From: Sphingopyxis macrogoltabida
GTDB lineage: Bacteria; Pseudomonadota; Alphaproteobacteria; Sphingomonadales; Sphingomonadaceae
Length of the DNA: 64,000 bases
Assembly (NCBI GenBank): GCA_003241685.1
Contig: QFPJ01000007.1
Span: 1-64,000, forward strand
Reading direction: 5' to 3'
Part shown: positions 44,033-52,386 of the stretch, piece by piece
How the letters are laid out: every line of letters starts with the position of its first letter
Numbering within the stretch: the stretch's first letter is position 1
Program-made: the position numbers and the translations under genes
Notes under the pieces: generated by a model
What the model was told of the DNA's origin: nothing
The model's database searches: none
What the model saw: only the letters and a program-made list of their open reading frames with translations

Positions 44033-44347
44033 TGCCGCGCCCTTGCCGCGCGTGAACAACCAGGCCGGTTATGGACCGGTTGCCGGACGTTCGGCCTCTC
44101 CTGACTTTGTCATCCCCGCGAAAGCGGGGGCGTCAACGCACGACCGATTGCGGACATAAATCCTCCCTGTCGCGCAGCGATGGGGAGGTGGCAGCGCGAC
44201 GCGCTGACGGAGGGGCGATGGCGCTGCCGTCGCGGCCCCTCCACCACGCCCTGCGGGCGCGGTCCCCCTCCCCACGGCTTCGCCGCAGGGAGGATTGGCC
44301 GCAAACGACCGATTGCGGACATGCCATTTCCAAGCCACAATCGTCTC
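44033..44347. repeat. Composite intergenic repeat: large inverted repeat bounded by 17-bp direct repeats
   Basis: No gene is credible in these 315 bases. CGACCGATTGCGGACAT occurs at 44141-44157 and again at 44306-44322. Between them, arms beginning AATCCTCCCTG (44159-44188) and ending CAGGGAGGATT (about 44267-44296) form an imperfect inverted repeat, with AGCGCGACGCGCTGACGG in the centre. A smaller dyad CCCCGCGAAAGCGGGGG lies at 44114-44130. Such modules recur between genes in sphingomonads. Together they resemble a MITE-like element, though no transposase or clear target duplication is visible. Confidence 0.6.
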
Positions 44348-44779
44348 ATGAGTTTTCTGGCATTACGATACCGATACGACGGCACACCCACCAATGTTCT
44401 CGATGACTTCGGTTGGCTGGAGATGCGGGTGGTTACAGAAAGCCGTTCTGGCGTCGGCGGATTTTGGGTCCAGTGGCAAGATGTAAAAGAGTTTGGCGAA
44501 AAGCTTTCGGCCTATCCGATTGATCCCAACGCTCCCTTGTCCGAACAATGGGGCTACAGCCAGAACGACCAATATGAGAAGGTTCTAGGCGTTAAAATCA
44601 CGCCAACCAACGCACGTGGAGACCTGACGGTCCGCGTCGAAATAGCGGATAAGGATGATCCGACCGATTGCGTACAAACCTCATTCCAAACAAATTATCC
44701 TGATTTGGCCGCCTTCCAGCTTGAGATAGCGCAGTTGATGGCTGGCAAGATTGAAGAGGCGCGCCTCAGCGGGAGATAA
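44348..44779 (+). CDS. Unrecognised small protein in AT-richer DNA
   Basis: This 143-residue soluble protein (MSFLALRYRYDGTPTNVLDDFG start) has an acidic, Trp/Tyr-containing sequence: WLEMRVVTESRSGVGGFWVQWQDVKEFGEKLSAYP, later VRVEIADKDDPTDCVQTSFQTNYPDLAAFQLEIAQLM. The pattern of an N-terminal WL-strand and a loop leading to an F/E-rich helix is faintly like WapI-type immunity proteins, but this is only an impression. Base composition and codon choice (many A/T third positions) differ sharply from all neighbours, which suggests recent acquisition. It lies directly after the composite repeat. Confidence 0.65.
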   Translation: MSFLALRYRYDGTPTNVLDDFGWLEMRVVTESRSGVGGFWVQWQDVKEFGEKLSAYPIDPNAPLSEQWGYSQNDQYEKVLGVKITPTNARGDLTVRVEIADKDDPTDCVQTSFQTNYPDLAAFQLEIAQLMAGKIEEARLSGR

Positions 44780-44815
44780 TGTCCACTCACCACCCCAATG
44801 CTGCCCTGCGCCGTC

Positions 44816-45328
44816 TTACCCCCGGCAATCCTCGATCACGCGGCCGATTTCCGATTGCACCGGCAACGTCAGCGCGCCGGACGGACTTTCCAGCGCGAAA
44901 CGCCCCCGGCTGAACGCGATGCGGTCGAGCCGCACGTCGCGCGCGGGCACCGATGCGGCGCCGCCGTCGAACCGGATCTGGTCGGTGCCGGCGCTGGTAC
45001 GCAGCGTCACATTGCCTTCCAGGCCCGATGTCAGACGGATCCCGCCGCCGCTGCACGTCATGGTCAGCAAGGGGGCGGGCCGTCCCGACTGGACGAAGAC
45101 CGCGCTGCGGCCGCCCGCGTCATAGCGCCAGGCGCCCGGATCGACGGCGCGGTCCTCCCACGATCGCGCCGCAGGCGGCGGCGGCGGAGCGGGCGTCGGC
45201 GCCGGAGCGGGCTCGGGGCGGGGCGGCGGCGCCTGGGGCGTCGGCACCGCGGTGCAGCCCGCCAGCGCCAGCGCCATAATCGCGGTGGCCGTGCGCCCCA
45301 TCGATGCGGTCATCCTCAATCCCTTCAT
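44816..45328 (-). CDS. Small proline-rich lipoprotein
   Basis: This protein of about 170 residues has a signal peptide and lipobox (IMALALAGCTAVP, Cys near residue 23), a Pro-rich linker (PPPRPEPAPAPTPAPPPPP), and a C-terminal domain SWEDRAVDPGAWRYDAGGRSAVFVQSG...CSGGGIRLTSGLEGNVTLRTSAGTDQIRF of a type common in sphingomonad proteins of unknown function. The ATG at 45328 overlaps the nitroreductase stop (ATGA), indicating translational coupling at the end of the long minus-strand cluster. Confidence 0.8.
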   Translation of the reverse strand: MKGLRMTASMGRTATAIMALALAGCTAVPTPQAPPPRPEPAPAPTPAPPPPPAARSWEDRAVDPGAWRYDAGGRSAVFVQSGRPAPLLTMTCSGGGIRLTSGLEGNVTLRTSAGTDQIRFDGGAASVPARDVRLDRIAFSRGRFALESPSGALTLPVQSEIGRVIEDCRG

Positions 45329-46026
45329 CCGTTGAACCCCCGCCACGCGACCGCTTCGTCCAGTCCGACGCGCGGCACCGGCCAATGGTTTACCGGATCG
45401 GCATCGTCGGCATGACCGATGGCCAGGCCGGTGAACAATATCTGGTCGTCGCCGATCGACGCCGTTTCGCGCACCGTCTGCCCGTACATCGCCCAGCATT
45501 CCTGCGGGCAGCTGGCGAGCCCTTCTTCGATGAGCAGCAGCATCACCGATTGCAGCCACATGCCCATGTCCGCCCATTGCGGCGGTCCCATGATACGCGA
45601 ACAGTGGAGGAAAAGCATGACCGGTGCGCCGAAGCCCCGGTAATTTTCCATGAACCGGGCGAGCCGGCCGGCCTTGTCCTCGCGCGCGATGCCGAGCGAG
45701 GCGTAAAGCGCCTCGCCGATGCCGAAGCGGCGGCTTTCCCACGGATCGGTCAGCCCCTTGGGATAAATATCATATTCGGGCTGATAGCCGTCCCGGCCCA
45801 TCGCGATACGCGCCGCGACCGCATCCTTCACCGCCTGCCACGGCGCGCCGGTCAGCACCGTCACCTGCCACGGCTGCAGGTTGCCGCCCGACGGCGCACG
45901 CTGCGCGGCGGCGAAAACCCGTTCCAGCACGGCGGCATCGACCGCACGGTCGGTGAAGGCGCGCACCGAGCGGCGGCGGTGCAGGGCGTCGGCAATCGAA
46001 AGAGACGGCGTGTCAGTCGGCGGCAT
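45325..46026 (-). CDS. Nitroreductase family protein
   Basis: This 233-residue flavin (FMN) oxidoreductase has RRSVRAFTDRAVDAAVLERVFAAAQRAPSGGNLQPWQV at the N-terminus (FMN-binding Arg/Ser and PSGGN) and ADMGMWLQSVMLLLIEEGLASCPQECWAMY in the middle. Substrates of such enzymes range from quinones to nitroaromatics; none can be assigned. The ATG at 46026 has GAGAGG 6 nt upstream and overlaps the RDD gene by 14 bp. Confidence 0.92.
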   Translation of the reverse strand: MPPTDTPSLSIADALHRRRSVRAFTDRAVDAAVLERVFAAAQRAPSGGNLQPWQVTVLTGAPWQAVKDAVAARIAMGRDGYQPEYDIYPKGLTDPWESRRFGIGEALYASLGIAREDKAGRLARFMENYRGFGAPVMLFLHCSRIMGPPQWADMGMWLQSVMLLLIEEGLASCPQECWAMYGQTVRETASIGDDQILFTGLAIGHADDADPVNHWPVPRVGLDEAVAWRGFNG

Positions 46027-46906
46027 ATTTATCCTCTCGTCTTTTCCCGAACAGCAACCCGCGTTCGAGCCGGGCCTTGAGCTGCCGGTAATAGGAAAGC
46101 AGGAAGACGTCATCCTCTTCGGCGACGGGGCGGCCGATTTTCGCGCGGATCGTGTCGGCGACCTCGCGCATCGCGCGCGGGTCGCGGCCGCGCAGCACCC
46201 GTTCGAGTTCCTGCAATTCGAAAATGCCGTAGACGGCGAGTTCGGCATCGCCGAATTGCAGCGCGTCGGCCTGTTCCCCCGCCACCGCGACGATGTCGCT
46301 GTCCAGCTTCACCCGCTGCGCCATCACCACCCAGGTGCCCGCGATCAGATCGCCCATCCGCATTCGGTCGCGATTGAACAGCAGGAACAGGCTGAGCGTC
46401 AGCGACCACAAGACGCCGGCGGCCACCGTCCACCCCGACACCATGTCCTCCGCCGCGCCCGTGCCGACCATCATCAGCGGCAGGAAAAGTTCCAGCTCGC
46501 GGATCAGGTTGCGGGCAACCACCGCGTCGGCGGTCAGCCGCCCGCCGTCGCGCGCGACGACGCGAATGCCCATCAACCGCTTGCCCGGGGTCGCCGCGCG
46601 CGATCCCAGCTCGAACCCGATGAACCAGAAGGTGCGCAGCACGAACGCGCCGAGCATCCAGATCACGATCGTGAGGTCCGAACCCGATGCGATGCCCGTC
46701 CAGGCCGTGACAAGCGAAAAGAGGATGAGGACGAGCAGGATCAGCGTCACGTCGACGATGAGCGCGCCCAGCCGCAGCCCCGAGCTGGCGATGCGCAGCT
46801 GAAGGTCGATGCCCTCGGGCGTCACGAAGCTGCGAATCTTGTTTCCCGCCGCACGGCGGCGCGCTTTCGCGGGAGCAGGGGCGGCGACAGGAACGGCGGT
46901 GGCCAT
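46013..46906 (-). CDS. RDD family membrane protein
   Basis: This 297-residue protein has the RDD domain: SGLRLGALIVDVTLILLVLILFSLV (first helix with conserved Arg and Asp), a second helix, FELGSRAATPGKRLMGIRVVARDGGRLTADAVVARNLIRELELFLPLMM, and a third helix. A cytoplasmic C-terminal tail of about 100 residues ends KYAAD. The start codon overlaps the stop of the SpoIIM-like gene by one base (TAATG). RDD proteins are often membrane partners of uncharacterised complexes; some act in ion exchange. Confidence 0.9.
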   Translation of the reverse strand: MATAVPVAAPAPAKARRRAAGNKIRSFVTPEGIDLQLRIASSGLRLGALIVDVTLILLVLILFSLVTAWTGIASGSDLTIVIWMLGAFVLRTFWFIGFELGSRAATPGKRLMGIRVVARDGGRLTADAVVARNLIRELELFLPLMMVGTGAAEDMVSGWTVAAGVLWSLTLSLFLLFNRDRMRMGDLIAGTWVVMAQRVKLDSDIVAVAGEQADALQFGDAELAVYGIFELQELERVLRGRDPRAMREVADTIRAKIGRPVAEEDDVFLLSYYRQLKARLERGLLFGKRREDKYAAD

Positions 46907-47940
46907 TATCGCACATCCTCGCGCCGGGGCACGTAATAATAGGCCAGCCATGCCATCAGCATCAGCGTGCCGATGCCGTAGCGCAGCAGCGTGTCGGTGA
47001 CGAGCTGGCGCCCGAAGCCTTCGAGCAGCCCGGCGACGAGCAGCATCAATATGACGCCCACCATCACCTTGCCGGCGGTGCGCCCCGCCGCCGCCGCCGC
47101 CTCCAGCCGGCCGCGCGGGCCGGGAAAGACCACCGCCGTGCCGATACGCAGCCCCGCGGCGCCCGACAGCGCGGCGGCGAACAGCTCGGTCGTGCCGTGG
47201 ATGAACAGCCAGCCGCCGAATTCGAAACCCAGCCCCTTGCCGCTGAACACCGCAAGCATCGCGCCCAGGCTGATCCCCTGATAATATTCGAGCATCATCG
47301 TCGGCACGCCGAAGGCGAAACCCAGCGCGAAGGACAGGATCGACACCCGGCTGTTGTGTGTGAACAAATAGGTCGCAAAGACGTGAAGACCGCCTTGCCC
47401 GCCCTCCGCATCGCCGTGGCCGAGCGTGCTCCGGAGATATTCGGCGGTGGCGCGCGGGTCGCGGCCGCCGGCCAGATCCTCCGGCACGAAATTATAATAC
47501 CATTGCGGATCGCTGGCGACCAGCGCCCAGCTCGTCGCGGCGCCGAGGATGATGATCAGCGCGATGATCAGCGTTTCCTTCCACACCGCGCGCACCGCGG
47601 CGGGCCAGTCGTAGAGGAAGAAGCGGCGGAGCCGGCTCATCCGCGTTTCGCGCACGCCATAGATGAGGAAATAGCCGCGGATCGACAGCGCCTCGAGATG
47701 GTCGAGCAGCGCCTTGTCGAGACTGGTCGCGCGCGCGATCGACAGCGACGACAGCGTCGCGCGGTAAAGAATGGGAAGCTGGAGCAGCTCCTCGCTCGAC
47801 AGCGCCTTCGCGCCCTTGCGCTCCAGCTTGGTCAGCAGCAGGTCGAAGGCGATCCAGTCGGCCTCGCGCTCGGCGCGAAAGCGGCCGCTCGAAAAGCTGG
47901 GCGCGGTCATCGCGCGGGGTTCGGGGGCCGGGGGAATCAC
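46906..47940 (-). CDS. Stage II sporulation protein M-like membrane protein
   Basis: This 344-residue protein has a cytoplasmic helical N-terminus (EADWIAFDLLLTKLERKGAKALSSEELLQLPILYRATLSSLSIARA) and about five membrane helices with the SpoIIM signature THNSRVSILSFALGFAFGVPTMMLEYYQGISLGAMLAVFSG and GWLFIHGTTELFAAALSGAAGLRIG. The organism does not sporulate, so the name reflects only family membership. The GTG at 47940 forms a GTGA overlap with the preceding stop; an ATG at 47910 is an alternative. It sits between the DUF58 and RDD genes. Confidence 0.9.
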   Translation of the reverse strand: MIPPAPEPRAMTAPSFSSGRFRAEREADWIAFDLLLTKLERKGAKALSSEELLQLPILYRATLSSLSIARATSLDKALLDHLEALSIRGYFLIYGVRETRMSRLRRFFLYDWPAAVRAVWKETLIIALIIILGAATSWALVASDPQWYYNFVPEDLAGGRDPRATAEYLRSTLGHGDAEGGQGGLHVFATYLFTHNSRVSILSFALGFAFGVPTMMLEYYQGISLGAMLAVFSGKGLGFEFGGWLFIHGTTELFAAALSGAAGLRIGTAVVFPGPRGRLEAAAAAGRTAGKVMVGVILMLLVAGLLEGFGRQLVTDTLLRYGIGTLMLMAWLAYYYVPRREDVR

Positions 47941-49265
47941 AGGCTGCCCTCGCGCTTGATGCCCAGATAGGCCTCCACCGCGCGCGGCCCCATCGCATCG
48001 GCGGGCACCTCGATGACCTCGGCGCCGAGCCGCTGGAGCCGCGCGATCACCAGCTGGCGGTCGCGCAGCATCGCGGCGGCGACGTTCGACCGGGTCACGT
48101 CGGCGGCGCTTTCGGGACGGCGGCGTTCCTCGCCCTCCACCTCGTCATCGCGGATCACGACGAACAGCAGGCGGTGCTTCCGCGCCAGCCGGCCCGCGGC
48201 CCGGATCATCAGGTCGGCGCTGGTCGCGTCGGTGAATTCGGTGAACAGGATGATCAGCGACCGGCGGTTGAGCTGGGCGCCGAGCGTGGTCAGCGCGAGG
48301 GTGAAATTGGTTTCGACATGGGCATAGTCGATCTGGCTTGCCGCGCGCTGCAACGCCTGGAAATCCTGCGTATGCATATAGGCGGGGGTCAAAAGCTGCG
48401 GCTTGGCGGCAAAGGAAAAGAGGCTGATCCGGTCGCCGAGCTTCAGCCCCGCATAGGCGAGCAGCAGCGCCGCCGACACGGCGCGGTCGACGCGCGGCAT
48501 CCCGCCCACGGGTTCGGCCATCGTCCGCCCCGCGTCGATCGCCAGCACGACGCGATTGTCGCGTTCGACGCGATATTCCTTGGCCAGCAGCTTCACATGC
48601 CGCGCCGACGCGTTCCAGTCGATCGCGCGCCGGTCCATCCCCGCCTGATATTCGGCCAGCGCCTCGAACTCGGCGCCTTCGCCCCGGAATTTCTGCTGGC
48701 GGAGGCCGAACCAGCTGTTGCGCTGGAACAGGCGGCGCCCCTCCTCGCTGACCGCGCGCAGGCTGGGCAGCACCTCGATCGCCCGGTCGATCGGGAAGCG
48801 CCGCTGTTTCCAGACCAGGCCGAGCGGTCCCGCCCAGCGGATCCACGCCGCGATCACGGCCGCCGGACCGCGGCGCGAAGCCGCGAGCGGCAGGCGCGCG
48901 GCCAGCGCGGGGGCCGCGCCCTCTCCCGTTGCGGCGGGCGCCATGACGGCGGCGAGCCGGCCGCCGGGCGCGATACGCTCATCGACCGAAAGCGCGACTT
49001 CGGCACGCGGCGGCAAGCGCCGTGCGGTCGCCGCCAGCACCAGATCGAAGGCGTCGCCGACACCGATCTGCGGCGGGAACCGCGCGTCGAGCGCCAGCCG
49101 CTGCGGACCCGGGCCCACCAGCGCATCGAGCATCATCGACGCGAGAAGCACTGCGATCCAGCCGGGGGCGACCAGCCACAGTTCGGGCCGCACCAGCCCG
49201 AGCGCCAGCGCCATCGGAGCGCCGAGCAGCAACAGGTAGATGGCGCGGCGGGTGGGATAGATCAT
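47937..49265 (-). CDS. DUF58 (von Willebrand A-like) protein
   Basis: This 442-residue protein has two N-terminal membrane helices (about 8-45), a beta-rich region, and the DUF58 signature FRGEGAEFEALAEYQAGMDRRAIDWNASARHVKLLAKEYRVERDNRVVLAIDAG. A VWA-like domain follows, with a degenerate metal site (DAGRT where MIDAS has DxSxS). DUF58 proteins are usual partners of MoxR ATPases. The ATG at 49265 has GGAGG upstream. It lies 58 bp after moxR and overlaps the SpoIIM-like gene. Confidence 0.92.
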   Translation of the reverse strand: MIYPTRRAIYLLLLGAPMALALGLVRPELWLVAPGWIAVLLASMMLDALVGPGPQRLALDARFPPQIGVGDAFDLVLAATARRLPPRAEVALSVDERIAPGGRLAAVMAPAATGEGAAPALAARLPLAASRRGPAAVIAAWIRWAGPLGLVWKQRRFPIDRAIEVLPSLRAVSEEGRRLFQRNSWFGLRQQKFRGEGAEFEALAEYQAGMDRRAIDWNASARHVKLLAKEYRVERDNRVVLAIDAGRTMAEPVGGMPRVDRAVSAALLLAYAGLKLGDRISLFSFAAKPQLLTPAYMHTQDFQALQRAASQIDYAHVETNFTLALTTLGAQLNRRSLIILFTEFTDATSADLMIRAAGRLARKHRLLFVVIRDDEVEGEERRRPESAADVTRSNVAAAMLRDRQLVIARLQRLGAEVIEVPADAMGPRAVEAYLGIKREGSL

Positions 49266-49323
49266 GCGGCAAGATCCTCCATGCCGAAAAGCGGTGGAGC
49301 GGGGGACCGTGTAAAGCCTTCGC

Positions 49324-50289
49324 TCACCGGGGCACTTCCTCGCGCTCCAGCAGCGCGGCGACCACCTGTTCGACGCCGCGCCCCTCGATCTCGGCCGCCG
49401 CCGACAGGATGACGCGGTGGCGCAGCACCCCGGCCGCGAGCCGCTGGACATCGTCGGGGATGACATAGTCGCGCCCGTCGAGCGCCGCGGCGGCGCAGGC
49501 GGCCCGCGCCAGCATCGTCGCGGCGCGCGGGCTGGCGCCGCATTCCAGATCGGCGCTGGTCCGCGTCGCGCGGATCAGGCGGACGATATAGTCGACGATC
49601 TCTTCGGCCAGCCGCACCGTGGCGATCGTATCGATGGCCCCTGCGATCGCGGCGGCATCGGCCACGCGTTCGACGCCGAAATCGCCGACCGCCGGGCTTT
49701 TGAAGCGCCCGCCATGGTCGGCGACGATGCGCCGTTCCTCGTCGGCGTCGGGATAGTCGACGACCAGTTTGAACAGAAAGCGGTCAAGCTGCGCTTCGGG
49801 CAGCGGATAGACGCCCTGTTGCTCGATCGGATTCTGCGTCGCCAGCACGGTGAAGCGCGGGCTCATCGCATGCGGCTCGCCATTGATCGTCACGCGGCGT
49901 TCCTGCATCGCTTCCAGCAGCGCGGCCTGCGTCTTGGGCGGGGTGCGGTTGATTTCGTCGGCGAGCAGAAGTTCGGTGAAGATCGGCCCTTTGGTCAGGG
50001 TGAAGCTGGACGTCTGGAAGTTGAACAGGTTCGACCCCAATATGTCACCGGGCATCAGGTCGGGGGTGAACTGGATACGGCCGAAGTCCAGCCCCGTCGC
50101 GCGCGCGAACGCCTGTGCCAGCAAGGTCTTCGCCGTGCCCGGCGGCCCTTCCAGCAGGACGTGCCCGCCCGCGAGCAGCGCGATGGTCACCATCCGGGTC
50201 AGCGGGCCCTGACCGAAAACGACCTTTGCCACCTCCTGCTCGATCGCGGCGCCCAGCGCCTGCACGCGCTCGATTGTGTCAACTGTCAC
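49324..50289 (-). CDS. MoxR family AAA+ ATPase
   Basis: This 321-residue AAA+ protein has Walker A LEGPPGTAKTLLAQAFA, Walker B ELLLADEINRTPPKTQAALLEAMQE, sensor 1 FTVLATQNPIEQQGVYPLPEAQLDRFLF, and the helical lid AASPRAATMLARAACAAAALDGRDYV. MoxR ATPases act as chaperones that load metals or mature complexes with VWA-type partners. The GTG at 50289 has AGGA 8 nt upstream and overlaps the DUF4350 gene by 11 bp. The partner DUF58 gene follows. Confidence 0.95.
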   Translation of the reverse strand: MTVDTIERVQALGAAIEQEVAKVVFGQGPLTRMVTIALLAGGHVLLEGPPGTAKTLLAQAFARATGLDFGRIQFTPDLMPGDILGSNLFNFQTSSFTLTKGPIFTELLLADEINRTPPKTQAALLEAMQERRVTINGEPHAMSPRFTVLATQNPIEQQGVYPLPEAQLDRFLFKLVVDYPDADEERRIVADHGGRFKSPAVGDFGVERVADAAAIAGAIDTIATVRLAEEIVDYIVRLIRATRTSADLECGASPRAATMLARAACAAAALDGRDYVIPDDVQRLAAGVLRHRVILSAAAEIEGRGVEQVVAALLEREEVPR

Positions 50290-51511
50290 GGATAAGGTCC
50301 TTCCTGATGTCGTGCAGCGCCTGTGCGTCTGCCAGAAATTCATGGGTATTGCGGGCGACGCCCAATCGCTGCGCCAGCGCGGAAAACAGCGGCTTGCCGG
50401 GCGCGACATGGCGGTCGATCCATGCGTCGGTGGCGGCGGCGTCCAGCCCCGCCGGGGCATGCAGCCGGGCGGCGATGGCGGCGCGCTGGCTGGCGACATA
50501 GGCGTCCGCGCCGTCGAGTTCGCGGCGCGCCTGGCGGATCAGGTCGGCGCTGTTCGCGATCAGCGCCGCCTTCGACACCGGGATCGCCCGCTGCGGGCGG
50601 AGCGCCGGGCCGAAACGCATCCACGCCTGCCACAGCGCCAGCAACCCCGCCGCGATCAGGCACAGGGTGATGCCGATGAAGGGCGGCACGAAGGCGAAGC
50701 GCAGCAACGACCGCTGGCTGCCGAACCCGTTGAGCGTCACGTCGAAGGCAAGGCCGTCGGCATTGGCATCTTCCCCCACCGCGTCGATCAGCAGCGCGGC
50801 GGCATGCGCCCGTTCACGCGACGCGAAGGCGAGGTTGTTGATGAGGTCGGGGTCGGCGAGGATATAGAAATCCCGGTCGGCCGCCCGCGCGAGCACGGCG
50901 CCGCCATTCGCCCCGGCGACCAGCGTTTCGATGCGGTCGCCCTCGATCGTCTGGGCGCGCGCCGGCAGAAAGGCCGAAAAGCGCCGGCCGCCGACACTGG
51001 CGGCAACGGCCTGCGCCTTCGCCGGGCGCGCGCGGATGCGCACCGTTCCGAAATCGGCGGCGGGCAACATGCCGGCCGAAGGAACGGACGCGAAACCCGC
51101 GCTGACCCAGCCCGGCTTTTCCGTCTTGCCCGGCACGCGGGCGGTCCGCCATTTCGGCAGGACGATCAGCAACGGGCCACCGCGATGGGCCTGGATCAGC
51201 TCGGCCATGTCCTGGACGCTGGTTTCATGCGTCGGCGTCAGCACCACCAGCGGGCTGTAATCGTCATAGCGCACCGCATCGGCGCGCCGCATCACCGTCA
51301 CGTCGGCGTCGGCGCGTTCGAGAAGGTCGACGATCCCGGCATAGCCCGGCGCCGCTTTCGACAGCGCGTGACCGCCGCCGTCGTTGCCGCTCGACAATTG
51401 GGGGCCGAGCGCGATCAGCGCCCACAGCGCGATGAAGGCGACGATGCCGATCGCCACCACCCCGGCGATTAGCCGGGGGTTGAAGCCGTCGCCGTCCGCC
51501 GCCCCGCTCAT
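50279..51511 (-). CDS. DUF4350 family membrane protein
   Basis: This 410-residue protein has an N-terminal membrane helix (LIAGVVAIGIVAFIALWALIAL), an extracytoplasmic GATase-like region (SPLVVLTPTHETSVQDMAELIQAHRGGPLLIVLPKW), a second helix (FAFVPPFIGITLCLIAAGLLALWQAWM), and a cytoplasmic tail with ISKAALIANSADLIRQARRE-like sequence. The ATG overlaps the DUF4129 stop (ATGA). Function unknown; the family travels with MoxR and DUF58. Confidence 0.85.
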   Translation of the reverse strand: MSGAADGDGFNPRLIAGVVAIGIVAFIALWALIALGPQLSSGNDGGGHALSKAAPGYAGIVDLLERADADVTVMRRADAVRYDDYSPLVVLTPTHETSVQDMAELIQAHRGGPLLIVLPKWRTARVPGKTEKPGWVSAGFASVPSAGMLPAADFGTVRIRARPAKAQAVAASVGGRRFSAFLPARAQTIEGDRIETLVAGANGGAVLARAADRDFYILADPDLINNLAFASRERAHAAALLIDAVGEDANADGLAFDVTLNGFGSQRSLLRFAFVPPFIGITLCLIAAGLLALWQAWMRFGPALRPQRAIPVSKAALIANSADLIRQARRELDGADAYVASQRAAIAARLHAPAGLDAAATDAWIDRHVAPGKPLFSALAQRLGVARNTHEFLADAQALHDIRKDLIRDS

Positions 51512-52206
51512 GCCCGGGCCCAGTTGCGCGCGACGGTCAGGTCCGAATAGGCATCGCGGCATTGCTGCCACGCGCCCGCGTCGATCGAACGCCCGCCGAA
51601 CAGGCTGATTTCGACCGCGCGCGCGATGCGGCTGAAGGCGCCGCGCGCGACCGCCGGCAAATCCCGCGCCTCGGCCAGATCGCGCGATGTCATCGCGGGG
51701 CGGACCAGACCGGGACGGCGGCCCTCGATATCCTCGACGCTGCGATAAAGCAGCAGGTGCACCGCCTCTGCAAAGCGGCCCTCGGCGGCCAGCGCGTCGG
51801 CCTCGGCCAACAGCGCCCGCGCCGCGCCGGCTTCCGCCTGACCGGCCAGATCGATCTCCTCCGCCGTGCCGCGCCGGCGCCGCCGCGCGATCCAGTCGTC
51901 GACGACGCGCCGGAAGGCGGGGACGAGATGATAGAGAAGGAACAGCGCGATCAGCGCCGCGCCGATCCAGGCAATGGGTTTGAACGCCGGGGCGCTCCAG
52001 CCGAGGAAATTGCCGATGCCGTCGATCAGCGATTGCAGCCATGCCGGGGTTTCGGGCGGCGGTTCGGGCGGCGGAAAGCCGGTCTGGATGGTGCCCCCGG
52101 CGATCGTCTGGCCATAGCCGGGATCGATCAGCTCGGGATCGACGAGCCACCCCTGATCGGACGATCCGGCCGCCGCCGACGCCTGCGCGATCCATATCGA
52201 CATCAT
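51508..52206 (-). CDS. DUF4129 family membrane protein
   Basis: This 232-residue protein has a short extracytoplasmic N-terminus rich in Pro, one membrane helix (PIAWIGAALIALFLLYHLV), and the DUF4129 helical domain LLAEADALAAEGRFAEAVHLLLYRSVEDIEGRRP...SRDLAEARDLPAVARGAFSRIARAVEISLFGG. It is the first gene of the MoxR/DUF58/SpoIIM/RDD cluster. The ATG at 52206 (MMSIWIAQASAAAG) is chosen although no strong ribosome site precedes it. It diverges from the E1 gene. Confidence 0.86.
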   Translation of the reverse strand: MMSIWIAQASAAAGSSDQGWLVDPELIDPGYGQTIAGGTIQTGFPPPEPPPETPAWLQSLIDGIGNFLGWSAPAFKPIAWIGAALIALFLLYHLVPAFRRVVDDWIARRRRRGTAEEIDLAGQAEAGAARALLAEADALAAEGRFAEAVHLLLYRSVEDIEGRRPGLVRPAMTSRDLAEARDLPAVARGAFSRIARAVEISLFGGRSIDAGAWQQCRDAYSDLTVARNWARA

Positions 52207-52386
52207 GTGCAACAGATCGCCCGGGCCCGCATGGTCATCGCCATCATTGGTAGCGCGGGGGGCGCGGCAAAGGCAAGAGATGCTTGCGCCCGCCCCTGCC
52301 CCGTTCTAGCGCGCAGGGCAAGGCGGCCGATGGTTGCAATGGCAACCGGATCATGACGGCGGGCCGCAATATGACGGGAGGACCGG

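Noticed and set aside
44141..44322. CRISPR-like repeat because of the repeated 17-bp word
   Set aside because: Only two copies exist, 165 bp apart, with an inverted repeat rather than spacers between them, and no cas genes are present.
46906..47940. Evidence of sporulation genes
   Set aside because: SpoIIM-like domains occur widely in non-sporulating bacteria next to MoxR/DUF58 genes; no other sporulation gene is present.
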